A stretch of 64,000 nt of DNA from Lasiosphaeris hirsuta (GCA_030549175.1 JAUKUA010000002.1:1798001-1862000), one strand, 5' to 3'. Positions 33,840-46,040 are shown, numbered from the stretch's first letter. Translations and numbers: made by a program. The notes: generated by a model not told the origin, from the letters alone.

Positions 33840-34472
33840 ATGAAGCTTTCAGTCGTCGCCGCCCTCTTTGCGGGCACGGCAATGAGCTCGCCAGTCGCAC
33901 AAGCCAACCCGCCCGCAGGCGGCGGCACACCGACGCCAACGACGCTGGTATCTGGGAACTACTGGATAAGAGCCGTTGCGGCGCCGAACTTCCACAAGTA
34001 TCTGCAGACGAAGCCAGCCAACTCACCCGGAACGGCGATCCTCGACTCGCACACAACGGCGGGCCAGTTTGCGATTGAGGGAGGGCAGCTCGTCAACAAG
34101 GCGTCGACGCCGCCACTATATCTATGGGTGGAGGAGCCAGCCGACAAGGCCAGCCCGCCGCGCACGCTCGCGACGTGGTTCAACGCAACCAAGAACCCAT
34201 TCGGCACGTTCGCGTGGCAGGGCGACGGGCTGACCTGGTCGGTACCCAGCATCAAGCGACAGAATGTGGCGGCATGGCTGGTGTGCGCCAAGCAGGCCTT
34301 GTTCATCAATACGGGCGCGTACTCGTATCAGACGCCCTCTGGATGCGCGGATCAGACGGTGAGTTCTCGACATGACGAGTCGTGGTGGGGGGGGGGGGGG
34401 GGGATGGAGAGAGCGGAGAGAGCTAATGTGCTTCAGATACACTACTACAACGACAAGACGGCCAACAATTAG
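33840..34472 (+). CDS. Small secreted protein, function unknown
   Basis: Two exons (33840-34358 and 34437-34472) give 184 residues. The ATG at 33840 starts a clean signal peptide (MKLSVVAALFAGTAMSSPVA). After a short Pro/Gly/Thr linker comes a compact domain, NYWIRAVAAPNFHKYLQTKP, then TAILDSHTTAGQFAIEGGQL, TWFNATKNPFGTFAWQGDGL, NVAAWLVCAKQALFINTGAY and, after the splice, GCADQT|IHYYNDKTANN. The 78-nt intron (donor gtgagt, acceptor cttcag, phase 0) contains 17 consecutive G. Two cysteines in the C-terminal third could form one disulfide. The beta-rich look suggests a wall-associated or PhiA-like protein, but I cannot name the family. An in-frame extension back to 33615 is unlikely because it would bury the signal peptide. 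Confidence 0.82.
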   Translation: MKLSVVAALFAGTAMSSPVAQANPPAGGGTPTPTTLVSGNYWIRAVAAPNFHKYLQTKPANSPGTAILDSHTTAGQFAIEGGQLVNKASTPPLYLWVEEPADKASPPRTLATWFNATKNPFGTFAWQGDGLTWSVPSIKRQNVAAWLVCAKQALFINTGAYSYQTPSGCADQTVSSRHDESWWGGGGGMERAERANVLQIHYYNDKTANN

Positions 34473-35884
34473 GCATGTTAGATATGGCGTGGAATTACAA
34501 ACCAGTCTGTGTACTGAGCCCCTTGCTGTGGTTGTGATTCGTACGTCGTGAAAGCAATTGAGGAGCGCAACCTAGGAACAGGAACGTTTGGCGACTTGGT
34601 AACGGCAAGCGACCGAGATGTGGAGTGGCAGACTTGACGCCCCTGAAAAGCAGTGTTGTTTCCCCGTAGTGGACACCAAACCCCCGAGTCGTGTGTTGCA
34701 TCCAATTATTGCTCCCTGACGGAATGCGGGGGATCGCTGTGCTGGGTGGAAATGTCTTGGGTGGTGTCATTTTCGGATCAAGAGAGGGAATCGACGCTGA
34801 GCAGACACTTTCGAGCGAGATCCGAAAATGGATGCAATGTGTGTGGTAAGAACTTTGGCCGGAAGCGCCTTTGTGAACTGACCAGTGAGTGACTGGTAAA
34901 TTTGACGGCGACGGGATTGATGAGGTGGATGGCTGTGGCAGTGGCAGTGCAATGGATCTGTCATGTTGGCAAACTGGTTTCGGCTGCCACTGTAAAGTCA
35001 CCAGTGAGTTAGTTGCACTAGGTAACAATTGGATGGAATGCTGGACCCCGAACAAAAAGAACCCCCTCTCGACATCATTCCGCGTTGGTTTTAGCGAACC
35101 GCACGGCCCCTGGCAGCGAAGATCTCTTCTGCATGGGAAACAACTTGTTGCTGGGCGATTGCTGGGCGCTTAGTCCTTGTTTATCTTGGGATGCCCTTCT
35201 TTCCGTTTTCTGAACGGGGCGCCTGCACGATTCGGAGGGATGGGCAAATGGCTGCATGGCTTTCGATTGTCATTCGGTTGCCAGTTGACTGCCAATGTTT
35301 TGCCCAGACCGTCTCCCTAGCCAACTGACCAGCAACTGTGCGAAACTGGCCATCGTCCTCGATTGCATGGGGCAGCGATTAAAAAAAAGGCCGCCAAGAT
35401 GGCAACACGACAGGCAATCTGAGCAAAATGAATCAACAATGGACCGCTGCCCAGCATTGCACCGCCCTCGTCTGCCCAGCATCGCCAAGCGGCTACCGAG
35501 AGTGCCAAGAGCCCCCAGAAGTGCTCCCAGAGGAACCAAGAGGCCCCAAGAAGCTTCAAGACACCCCCTCCCCCCTTCGCGTCATATGGCAATCCACCGG
35601 CAAACGCTACCTACCTACTCCACCCCTTCTCCTGAAATCGCCATGTTTCTCCCTTTTGTTCTCCCTCTTTTAGACTTTCCCGTTGGTATTTCTGCTGCTA
35701 TTGAGGGTCCTAGCGGTTCCTCCGCTTGTTTCAATTCGCACCTTGATTGTTGCTGTTCCAGCGAGCTGGACGTCCCTGGACATCGCACCGACCATCACGA
35801 ACCGAGCCGGCCGGCCTGTGCCTTGACGGCCGATAACAGTTCGAAATAGTGCACGAGCTTTTAGAGAAGATACACACAGCAACC
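34473..35884. other. Intergenic, no gene seen
   Basis: A 186-codon minus frame (34495-35055) is Ser/Pro/Thr-rich without family signal, and a 184-codon plus frame (35295-35849) is likewise unsupported. A pyrimidine-rich stretch at 35560-35690 lies before the GH76 gene and may be part of its promoter. Confidence 0.45.
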
Positions 35885-37365
35885 ATGTTGTCATTGCTGT
35901 CTACAAGTCTAGCACAATGGCTGGTGGCCCTGCTCGCAGTTGGGAGTCTCATACCCACCACCCAAGCGCAGTACAACATTGATACGCCAGGTACACATGA
36001 ACAGAGAGGAGTGGACGGGAGGCAAAGAACACAGGCTGACACTGAATCGCAGATGCGATACGGAACTCGGCGCGCACACTGGCCTACGACATGATGCTCT
36101 TCTACCAGGGCAACAAGTCGGGCGAGATCCCGGGCATCCTGCCGGGCCCGCCGACAGAGCACAAGGGCGACTACTACTGGTGGGAGGGCGGCGCCATGAT
36201 GGGCACCTACATTGACTACTGGCACTTCACCGGCGACCCGAGCTACAACCACGTCATTACCGAGGGCATGCTGCACCAGACGGGCCCCAATGACGACTAC
36301 ATGCCGCCCAACCACACCGCCTCCCTCGGTAACGACGATCAAGGTTTTTGGGGCATGTCAGCCATGCTTGCGGCCGAGAACAAGTTCCCGAACCCACCCG
36401 AGGACAAGCCGCAGTGGCTGGCCCTGGCGCAGGCCGTCTTCAACACGCAGGCGAGCCCAGAACGGCACGACGAGACGTGCGGCGGCGGCCTGCGCTGGCA
36501 AGTGCCCATCAGCAACATGGGGTACAATTACAAGAACACCATCGCCAACGCCTGCTTCTTCAACCTCGGCGCGCGCCTGGCGCGGTACACGCGGAACGAG
36601 ACATACTCCAAGTGGGCCGAGAAGACGTTTGACTGGCTGTGGGATATTGGGTACATTGATCACGAAGAGTACCGCGTCTATGACGGCGCCCACGTCGAGC
36701 ACGACTGCACCGACATCAACAAAGCCCAGTTCAGCTACAACGCAGCCCTGCTACTGCACGGGGCCGCATTCATGTACAACTACACTGACGGCGCAGCCAA
36801 GTGGCGCACACGTGTCGATAAGCTGCTCGAGGGCCTCTTCCGCGACTTCTTCCCCGAGGGCATCGCCTTCGAGGTGCCATGCGAGGGTCGCCAGGGTGCC
36901 TGTACCGCCGACATGATCAGCTTCAAGGGCTACGTGCACCGATGGCTATCGGTCGTGACAAAGCTCGTCCCCGAGACAAGCGATCGCATCCTGAAGGTGC
37001 TGCGGACGTCGGCCGCGGCCGCAGCCCGCCAGTGCACCGGCGGCGACACGGGGCGGCGCTGCGGCTTTTACTGGTCGGGTGGTGTCTACGTCGACCCGGC
37101 CGTCGACAAGACGAGCGGGGCCGGCGAGGCCATGAGTGCACTGGCGGCCGTGTCCAGTCTGCTGGTCACCGAGGTTGACCCCCCTGCCACGAACACCACG
37201 GGCGGTATCAGCAAGGGCGACCCTAATGCGGGCAGTCGCAGTAAAGACAATCCGGAGCCCTTAGCTCCCATTACGACGGCAGACCGCGCGGGGGCAGCGA
37301 TCTTGACCTTTCTGATGCTAGCTGCGATAATGGGCGCGTGGGGCTGGATGAGCTTTGGGGAATAA
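35885..37365 (+). CDS. GH76 mannan endo-1,6-alpha-mannosidase, DFG5/DCW1 type
   Basis: Exons 35885-35990 and 36053-37365 encode 472 residues, joined by a 62-nt intron so that YNIDTP|DAIRNSARTLAYDMM reads through. The signal peptide MLSLLSTSLAQWLVALLAVG is followed by the GH76 fold: YYWWEGGAMMGTYIDYWHFT, the catalytic Asp pair in LGNDDQGFWGMSAMLAAE, CGGGLRWQVPISNMGYNYKN, and KGYVHRWLSVVTKL. The C-terminus has a Ser/Asn-rich spacer and a hydrophobic tail (AGAAILTFLMLAAIMGAW) suited to GPI anchoring or membrane insertion. In fungi this family acts at the plasma membrane/wall, where it is thought to transfer GPI glycoproteins into the wall. Several N-glycosylation sites (NHT, NET, NYT, NTT) fit a secretory route. 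Confidence 0.93.
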
Positions 37366-38769
37366 AGGATAGATATCCTTGGGATGAGGGGGCGTCTGGC
37401 TAACAATTGTACATATTGCCGTATCGGGGTTTTGCGACTTGCATTGCAAGGTCCTCCGTGTGAGGTACCTTCGTCGGCGTCCTTCTGGCGTAACGGTTGG
37501 TTGGGTTGTGATTTTGGAGGTTTTGGTCTGACGGGGTTAGGCATCCGATTTACGAATAAGATAATACCAATATTCACATCAAGAATACCTGGGGACGTCT
37601 GTGAGGTAGTTCTTGCGAGGTCGATCTGCAATGTTCGCTCTCGCTGTCGGGTCTTAAGATTTGCTGCATGCATGCATGCTGTTTTACTCTTTGTTCGGTT
37701 TCGGTTTCGAGAACCAGTACCAGTCTGGCTGAATCCAGTGTTACACTAGACTACTTTGGCCATCCCTGAACAATTTGTTTGGCGGGCCAATCGCCTAACG
37801 CCTCATGCCGACATGGAAAGTCGCCGATGGGCGGGTTTCTGGAAGTCCGCCCCGTGCCCTGCGGATTCTGCCCCGGCCAAGTGGAATTCGGGTGCGCTCA
37901 TTGGGCGTCAAATCCGCAAACTCCGCACGGCTGAGCAGTCAAGCGGTCTCAACGTCTTGATTGTAAAGGGTCGTGCCGTTGGCCGTTGGCTTCGCAGATA
38001 GCAGGATACCGTGGCATGCACAACGAAGAATCGCGATAGCAGAAGGATCTCGATGACAATTTGAATTGGCGCATAACTCCTTGGGCAGGCACTAGAACGG
38101 CTTCAGCGCCGTTAGCAACAAGATCAGATCTCGGTAGCCAGCGGAACGCCTTGTCCTCTTCTGGTGTTAGTGCGCGCCATTGTGCCGTCCAGGTTGAACG
38201 GCCCGCGTCTCGATCAAAACTGACTCAGCAAGGCTTAGGGCTGGTACCTACCAACCTAGAAGTTCAGACTCAAATTCTGCCATAATGGAACCCCAAGCCT
38301 CGAGGTTTTCGAAAGTGTCCCGCCGTCATGACGGGCGGGGAGTTCCTTCCTCCCAGGCCGGGGGGTATGCGTCGCGTGCCTGCCCCCTTTTGAGCGAACC
38401 AGAGCCCAGACCGAAAGCGAACCAACCCAACACCGCTTCCCGCTGCCAATGGAGCCAGCCCGCGACTCACTACCTCCCCGCTATCAACGGGTATCTGTGC
38501 GGCCAGAGTTAATCCCGTTCGTCGCCAGAAGACGGCAACTTGCCCTCATTGGCGCTCTCTCGAAGGCGAAGTTGCTATATAACCACGATGGTAGGACGTT
38601 GGTTCTGTCACTTGTTGTCCCGGCACACTTCAATACTTGAGGCACAGCGACTTACACCAACAGTTCCCCTCGTCACCCGACTTCTTTAACTCACCACCGA
38701 TCCCAACGAAGATATCCTCCCTCCAGTCTTCCTACATCGCAGGAAAATACCTGTAGCACCGCGGCCAAA
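37366..38769. other. Intergenic, no gene seen
   Basis: The DNA is ordinary, with short frames only. A catgcatgcatgc repeat lies at about 37667-37679. The last 300 bp probably carry the P450 promoter; a tatataacc motif is seen at 38574-38582. Confidence 0.45.
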
Positions 38770-40477
38770 ATGTCTCCCCCCGATTGGAGTTTTCTGAACG
38801 GCCTCGGCTTGGTAGCTCTGCTGGTATGTTGACCAAATCCCGTCCGACTGCCGTCGAACAAGGCAGCATCCCACTAACAGAGCCGTCCAGACCACCGCCT
38901 ACCTCGTCTACACCTTCGTCTACAACCTTTACTTCCACCCTCTCGCCAAATTCCCCGGCCCCATCCTCTTACGAGGAACGCGCCTCGGCTTCATCTGGAA
39001 AGAGGTAAAGGGCACCCTCCCCCTTGAGATGCTCGATCTCCACCGGCGGTACGGCCCCGTGGTACGCATCGCGCCCGACGAGCTAGCCTTCTCCGATGCC
39101 GAAGCATGGAAGGACATATACGGACACAAAGCCGAAGAACTCCCCAAGGCGCGCATGTTCTACCGCAGTAAAGCGCAGCCGCCGAGCATCGTGACCGAGG
39201 ACCGCGAGAACCACGCTATGCTGCGCCGGTCTATCGCCCCCAGCTTCAGCGACCGTGCCCTGCGCGACCAGGAACCCATCATCGGATCCTACGTTGACCT
39301 ACTGATCAAGCGGCTGCGCGAGAGCGCCGTCGATCCGCACCGCCGCGACCCCATCACAGGCCTCCAGGCCAATGCGCCACTCGATATGATGTCGTGGTAT
39401 AACTGGTGCACCTTTGACATTATCGGTGACTTGGCATTCGGCGAGCCGTTTGGCTGTCTGGAAAAGGGAAAACAAGACCCCTGGGTCGCGGCCATTTTTG
39501 GCACCATTCGAACCAGCCTCATCCTCCATGCGACCAAGCTCCTGGGCCTCGAATGGATCTTGATACCCATCCTCAAGCAAGTCTTCAAGTCGCGGAAGTT
39601 GCATGCCCTCCGAACCCAGGAGAAGCTCGAGCGGAGGATGGCGATGGAGGCAGACAGGCCGGATCTGATCGAAGGGCTGTTGAAGAAGAAGGATGAATGG
39701 GTGAGCATCAACCTTGGACAAGCCCGCAAGGAGTTTAACGTGCTGACAAAAGCCGCAGAATATTAGCATGGAGCGCCTCAACATCAACGCCAGTACTTTC
39801 ATCATAGCGGGCTCGGAGACGACGGCCACCCTCTTGTCCGGGTTGACTTACCTGCTGCTCAAGAACCCCGAAGCCCTCAAGCAGCTGACCGAAGAAATCC
39901 GCTCCGCCTTCAGCTCGGAGGAGGAAATCACCCTCACGTCGGTCTCCAAGCTCGAGTACACGATGGCCTGCATCAACGAAGGGCTGCGGTGCTACCCGCC
40001 CGTCCCTATCGGCATGCCGCGCATCGTCCCTAAGGGCAGAGGCGGCGTGAAGATTGCCGGCAAGTTCGTTCCTGACAACGTAAGTACCTACCAGCGGCGC
40101 CGCCTCCACCTCCACCTCCCTGAATCGAGAGCTGACAGTGCACCATGCAGACAACCGTTTCCGTTTGGAATTGGGCGACATACCACCTCGAGTCGAACTG
40201 GACAGACCCGTTCAGCTACCGCCCCGAACGTTTCCTGCACGACCCCAGGTACGCCGGCGACAAGCTGGACTCGCTGCAGCCGTTCTCACTCGGCCCCCGG
40301 AATTGCGTCGGCCGCGGCCTCGCAATCGCCGAAATGCGTCTTATCCTCGCCAAGATTATCTTCAACTTTGACATGGAGTACGTCGACACGGACAAGGACT
40401 GGCTCGACCAGAAGATTTTCTTGCTGTGGGACAAGCCCGCGCTTAATGTGTACCTTACGCCTGTTGTTAGGGAGTAA
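38770..40477 (+). CDS. Cytochrome P450 monooxygenase (CYP65-like)
   Basis: Four exons (38770-38823, 38891-39700, 39759-40079, 40151-40477) with introns of 67, 58 and 71 nt, all phase 0, encode 503 residues. The N-terminal anchor is LVALL|TTAYLVYTFVYNLYF, followed by the FHPLAKFPGP hinge. Conserved P450 elements: I-helix AGSETTA (305-311), ExxR in EGLR (362-365), PERF (YRPERFL), and the heme loop FSLGPRNCVGRG with Cys447. The sequence style (HLHRRYGPVVRIAPDELAF-like start, WATYHLESNWTDPFSYRPER) recalls fungal CYP65/TRI11-like enzymes of secondary metabolism. No polyketide, peptide or terpene synthase lies in the window, so a cluster role is unsupported. Substrate unknown; ER membrane location is expected. 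Confidence 0.94.
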
Positions 40478-40687
40478 TGCCATGCGATTGCCTGGCTCGG
40501 TGTTGTAGTGGTTGGTTTGGGCTTGGGCGCGCTTGAAGAATTATTTAGCGATTTTGTGACATAGGCCACTCTTTTTTGGGTATTGGGCATATTTCCGGGT
40601 TTGGTCGGTAGAATACTGGAGACGTGATTTTTATAAAAAAAAAAAATAAAAAAAAATACAAAGCATACAGCTGATCAATTAGAACTT

Positions 40688-40777
40688 GCGAAGTTGGTAG
40701 AGCGTTGGTCCCATAATATGATCTGGTTGGACATCACGGACATCCAAAGGTCGTGAGTTCGAGCCTCACACGTCGCA
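40688..40777 (+). tRNA. tRNA-Met(CAT)-like gene with intron and 8-nt deletion
   Basis: The 3' half is a good elongator tRNA-Met: anticodon loop ccCATaa, intron of about 25 nt (tatgatctggttgg..), stem closing ttgg/ccaa, perfect T arm gtgag-ttcgagc-ctcac with canonical box B, acceptor acgtcgc and discriminator a. At the 5' end the acceptor runs gcga straight into agttggtagagc. Compared with the usual gcgacgtagctcagttggtagagc layout, eight bases are missing, removing part of the acceptor and the 5' D-stem, and box A is incomplete. No T run of four or more follows at once. It is probably a pseudogene. Confidence 0.65.
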
Positions 40778-40778
40778 A

Positions 40779-41455
40779 TCTTTCTGTAGACAGCTCTGGC
40801 TTATTCCAAGACATCCACCAGTGTCTATAAAGCATCAACAGGCTGTGTTGACGGCCGGTCGTCGAACATTAAAGTTTGGGATGTGCGGCTCGTGTTCCGA
40901 TACTACCAAGCTTGTGAACTTGGTGGGTTACGCAAGGCGGGCATGGGGGCGGCGGAACGTAACGCACCTAGAATCAGGTTCCCGAACTGCTCAAAAACAG
41001 AAACGATAGTCAAGACTTGCTGTGTCCTCGGTGCGTTGTTTGTCCCCAGGAAAGGGGCATATAAGCGGAAAGTGCAGAGCAAGACGGACGAACTGGATGA
41101 AAGAGTGGGGGGTAACAGCTCGGAAGCCCTCAAACACAAACTCAAACTCGAAGTTTGCTAGTAGAGAGGTTGCAAACGGACTGACTGAATGTTTGCTGCC
41201 ACGGCCAACTGCCAACTGCTCTCCACGCAAGGCAAGGCCAGGATGCTTGCATTGCCTGGAACCCCGCCCACCCCTTTGCGAAACTCAAGCCCTTCGTCGC
41301 ACTCGAGTTGATGGTCACATGCATTCCGGCCCAGTCCAGAAAGAGGATGTACAGAAACCAGACCTCGACGCACATCAGTTAACCATCAACAGGTTAAACT
41401 TGACACCCAAGTTACCTAGGTATCATGATCAGTGACAAGGTTGTGCCCTCTCACG
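40779..41455. other. Intergenic, no gene seen
   Basis: Short frames only. The last 100 bp lead to the start of the decayed secreted-protein gene. Confidence 0.45.
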
Positions 41456-42430
41456 ATGCATCCACTTGCAGTTACGTCTCTCCTCCTCGCCCCCGCGGCG
41501 GCCCAAAGCATCGCGTGGGGTGACCTCTCCACGAAGGACAGCCCCTACGGTATACCCGCCAAAATCTTCGCCCAGGTGACATCCTCCCCGCGGAGCGCAA
41601 ACACATTCGCTGCCAACGGATACAACACCTCGATATCCGCGGGCCCCACCATCGCAACGGGCTACGACACCAGACTCGAGGGATGGGACCTCCACTTCAA
41701 CGTGACCGCCGACGTGTCCCGGGCCGAGTCAGACGACGACACGATCGTAAAAAGCCAATTCTTCGAGGCGACGACGCTTGCGATATCCTCTCCGGCGAGT
41801 CTCAGCGGCCCGGGATTCAACAGTAGCGCCTAGAAGGTACGCGCCATCGTGTTACCGGCGGGTTAAGAAACGCCAACGGGGCGGAAGTGGGGAGCCCATC
41901 TTCGGGATGCGATAGCGTGCTACGAAGTGACTGTATCTCACAGCTGCAGGCGAACAGCGGGCGGCGAATGCGAGCAGCGACGGGGAGTGTCTTGACCTGG
42001 TGATTCCGATTAGCTGCGAAGGACATTTCGTGGATGGAGTGGGTAGCGCGTATGGTAAGTATTGTGGCACGAGTCTTCGATTCACCATGTTTGCTGACCA
42101 CTCCGTGCAGAACTCACCGACCCCAGCGATGTCGACAATGGAATCCAAGGCCGGTCGGTGCCCATCCTCGCGGCCGGGTCTGCACCGTATGCAGAATGGG
42201 GCAACTAAACGGCGTTCGACGAAGCTGGGAGGAAGGCCTGGCCGATCCTGCTGACGTGGACGCATTTCGCCGAGAATGGTGAGGTCCACGACAGCGCTGG
42301 ATGGCTGTCTTGTCACAAAGCAGGGCACATATTTGGAAGACCCGGAGTCGCAATTAGGCCATCAAGCTGGGCGTTGGTCGGGGCGGTCATGGCAGGCTTG
42401 GCGATGGGAATCGCGGAGGAGTGGGATACG
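41456..42430 (+). pseudogene. Decayed gene for a secreted fungal protein of unknown function
   Basis: The first 125 codons are intact: signal peptide MHPLAVTSLLLAPAAAQS, then IAWGDLSTKDSPYGIPAKIF, GYDTRLEGWDLHFNVTADVS and LSGPGFNSSA before a TAG at 41831. Beyond it homologous-looking text continues in broken frames: KVRAIVLPAG, then ELTDPSDVDNG, GSAPYAEWGN, TAFDEAGRKAWPILLTWTHF, ENGEVHDSAGWLSCHKAGHI and SSWALVGAVMAGLAMGIAEE. Stops and shifts interrupt it at several points. TAG at 41831 stands where a Trp codon would be natural, fitting a G-to-A change. A truncated 125-residue secreted peptide could still be expressed. Confidence 0.6.
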
Positions 42431-44283
42431 CAAAACCGTGCAAGTGCATGATTTCACCGGAGATGCGTCAAGGTTGGTTGTCAAATCGCGAGTGAGGATT
42501 GTGGCTTATGGCTTACGTCACTCAACGCTGCCGGCAATTGGGCATGGGGAATGTCTCAGTGTTTCGTGTTGCGAAAAAGAAAGTTTGCTCTTCAAGCTAC
42601 ACACGTGCCATAAGCGACAGGGTGGCCATCGAGACCTGGCGGGGTCAGACATGGTCATGAATCGCGAAGCTGGTGAGTGCGTCAGGATACGGATACACTA
42701 GGGAGAGCTCTGCTCGTGTAGGAGCGTAGTTTGCGAAAGTTCATGCAAAGTCTCTGATTGCAAACGGCTCGAAATCGAGATTACGTCGTCGTCATCCAGC
42801 GGAAGCAAGATGAAGCCCGCGGGGCCCTTTCACGATCCTTCAAATACGGGGTTTTGGGCCCCGCGTCCACCAAACCCCGGGTGCACCTGCCGTCGGGATC
42901 CTTAGATGCTAGGGGCTCACGTACCGCTCCTTCCGGCTCCAACTCAGTACCTAAAATATCGATTTGACACTTACCTGTGGTAGGTATGTACTAGTGCTGG
43001 GTACTTCGTATACACTACCAACGGTTTTGCCTCCGCGAGGGCAGGCAGCAGTCCCTGACTGCCCAAGCTTACTTCCGTTCCTGGACATGGATGCATCCAG
43101 CAAAAAGGGGTTAGGGGGAGCGCATGGATGGTTGTCTTGCAGGATTCGGCCGTGTTCCTGGTACGTCTGGAAGAAAGGCCACCGTCAGGCTTCTGGATCC
43201 TCATTTCTGCATTCTCCAAAATTCCCGACTACTCACCCGGATGCTCGAGTACCATCGGCCCGCGAGAGGAGGCTAAAATTAGACGTACCTAGGCCTAGGC
43301 CTTGCACCCATGCGAGAGTGGGATTGCCAGTGGTGGGATGCAAATTTTTTGTTCTGGCGTTTCTTGTGTCAACATGCAATCTTGAGAGACGGATGGCTGC
43401 GTTCGAGTTGCATGTCACTGGGGGGCAGGAGACATTTGTCTCGGGACGTTTGCGACAATTGACAACATTTGCAACAGTTCATCAGTGATGACGAGAGACC
43501 GCGAGAACTATAGTGCGAGATGCAGGGCAATGGTGTCCGCGCTGCTGGCCTGCAGATGTGCATAGCATACATCCTGCAAGGGCATCGCAGTCATCACCCC
43601 ACGATCACCATCAGAAGAATGAGGAACTCCATTGATCATTGTCCGATCTTCCTGTGATGGCAGCACAGTGGGGTCTCAATTCCACCACAACTCCAGACCA
43701 AAGCTTGCTGCACTCGATTTTCCGAAAGAACTTGGGAATCAGAGCTGGGACCGGGCTGCTCCTGCCTACCACTGAGACCATTTCCAAAATGTCCAGAGTT
43801 CGCAAGCTTTGGCGGGTGTCGGGCGGGTGGTAACGCTACTGCCAGGCCCGTGCGGTTTTGACAAAAGCCAATGATGGCAGCAGCCAACTACAGCCATGGA
43901 TTCGCGCTCTTCTTGGCCAGCGCTGACCAGCGACCAACCAGCGCCGGGCCTCTCGCATGTTCTCTCAGCGAACCCGTTGATGCGCGAGTTGGGGGGGGTG
44001 GTATTGAAGTCGCCGTTCCAGGTACGTACTGCGCGATCTCGTATCCCCTCGAACCCCTCTGCCCAAACCGGCCATTTCCCACTTCCACAGCCTCGCAGTG
44101 CAGCCGATCCCTGTCGCCTGTCATCCATGTTGGTTGCCCCATGGCGTTGCCGTCTCCGACCCTCTGGCCCTCTCAGCCCATCAGCCCCCTAGAAACGAGC
44201 TCTAAAATCTGTCCGACTCCAAGTGAGATAGCAAAGCCCAAGAAAATGTTCTTCTCCTCCATCCTCGCCCCTCCACCGACCCG
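42431..44283. other. Intergenic, no gene seen
   Basis: 1.85 kb with only short unsupported frames. A G8 run occurs at about 43992-44001. The segment directly before 44284 is C/T-rich and presumably promoter DNA of the GT31 gene. Confidence 0.45.
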
Positions 44284-46040
44284 ATGAGCATATCCAGTAC
44301 GCGCAGGAGCGACTCCCGCTTCTGCTTGCCCGCCAAGATGTTGTCGCGGAGATCCCTCTTCGTTCTCGCCCTTGCCGTCGCCAGCATCCTCGCCCTGCTC
44401 GTCACCTCCAGGCGACTAGGTGCATGGACCGCCTTCGACGGAACCTACTACCACCCCGATCCTCACAGAAGCCACCACGCGCCGCAGGGCACTCACGACA
44501 ACCCCGGCTTGGAACCCCTCGGCGGCCCCGGCGCAAATGGCTCCCACAATGCCGATCTTGGCCCTCCGGCCCGGCCATGCTCCGGCTTTCCAAACACGGA
44601 CAATATCCTGCTAGTCATGAAGACGGGCGCATCCGAGTCGTTCGCGCGCATTCCGACCCAGCTTGTAACCACGCTCAGTTGCCTTCCCGACTACCTTATC
44701 TTCAGCGACATGGCCCAGGATATCGGTGGCCAGCGCATATTCGACAGCCTTGATAAAGTCTCGGCCAGTGTGCAGGAGAACAACGCGGATTTCGACCTGT
44801 ACCGTCGGCAGAAGGCATGCATTGTTGACCAAGATGGATGTAACAAGCTGGGCGACCCGGCCAACGAGGGCTGGGCCTTGGACAAGTACAAAAACGTCCA
44901 CATTGCCGAGAAGACGTATGCGATGCGCCCGGGCTATGACTGGTACGTGTTTGTCGACGCGGACACGTACGTGCTCTGGCCCAACATGGTGCAGTGGCTC
45001 AGCGGGTTGAAGGCGAGCAAGAAGCACTACCTAGGAAGCGTCACCCTGATCAACGACTTTTCCTTCGGCCATGGCGGGTCGGGCTATGTGGTCAGCCAGG
45101 CGGCTATGAAGTCTTTCGTAGGGAAAAACAAGGGCGTCGGTAACGCATACGACCTGCGTGCCAAAAACGAGTGTTGTGGTGATTATGTTTTTGCGATGGC
45201 GTTGAAGGAGCTGTCCAAGGTATCCATTGAACAAGTTGTAAGTTTACCCGGTTCTGTTGTAATCTGGGCTCTCCCGCAGTTCGCCTGGGCCCTTAGGTGG
45301 CCAGCTCATTTATCCCCCGCCCTTGACTTTTGATGTGCCTGGCTTCGCGGGGGGCGGGCAGGAGTTTTACTCTGAGCACCCAGGCGATAACTAGCATTCC
45401 TGTGTCGGCTTGTGTGGAATGCTGACGACGATCGTAACCACAGTGGCCAACCATCAACGGCGAGAAACCCGCGACTCTTCCCTTCGGCCCTTCGCACTGG
45501 TGCCACCCCATCGTCACCATGCACCACATGAATAGCGAAGAGATCAACACGTTCTGGAACTTTGAGCGCGATTTCCGCAGAGCACAGGGCCACGGCTCCG
45601 CGCAGCAGCCCCTCCTTATCAAGGACATTTACCACCACTATTTCGAATCCAAGCTTCAGGCGCGACGTGACGACTGGGACAACCACTCGGATGATCGTTT
45701 CTATCTCGAAACGAACTCGACCTACGAGTGGGAGGACTGGCAGGTGGAGCGCGTGAGGGACCAAAACAGCTACAACGAGTTCCAGGCCAAGGCCCATTTA
45801 TCGTTCGAGGCATGCGAGGCCGCATGCCAGAGTCTCGACGACCACGAGTGTTTCCAGTTCCAGTATCGGGATGGCGCTTGCAGTACGAGCAAGTCTTTCC
45901 AACTGGGGAAGCCCGTCAAAAACGACGGCAATGATTCTCACCGCACATCTAGCGGCTGGGACGTGAAGAAGATCCAGAAGTTCGCCACAGAGCATGCCAA
46001 ATGCCCCACGATTCACTGGCCCAATGTCCCTGGTGGGTAG
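44284..46040 (+). CDS. GT31-like Golgi glycosyltransferase with C-terminal PAN/apple-like domain
   Basis: Exons 44284-45237 and 45444-46040 flank a 206-nt intron (gtaagt..cacag, phase 0), long for this window; joining them gives SIEQV|WPTINGEKPATLPFGPS. Start choice is ATG 44284 (516 residues) or 44338 (498), both just before a signal anchor (LFVLALAVASILALLVTS), so a type II Golgi membrane protein. The catalytic region has NILLVMKTGASESFARIPTQ, DWYVFVDADTYVLWPNMVQW (DxD nucleotide-sugar/metal site), GGSGYVVSQAAM and CGDYVFAMAL, then HPIVTMHHMNSEEINTFW, all typical of fungal GT31-like enzymes. The C-terminus CEAACQSLDDHECFQFQYRD is a PAN-like Cys pattern, probably carbohydrate or protein binding. 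The acceptor sugar is unknown. Confidence 0.9.

Noticed and set aside
34495..35055. 186-codon minus-strand frame
   Set aside because: Ser/Pro/Thr-rich low-complexity translation, no splice or family support.
38770..40477. Secondary-metabolite cluster around the P450
   Set aside because: No backbone synthase, transporter or pathway regulator is nearby; the neighbours are wall enzymes and tRNA or gene remnants.
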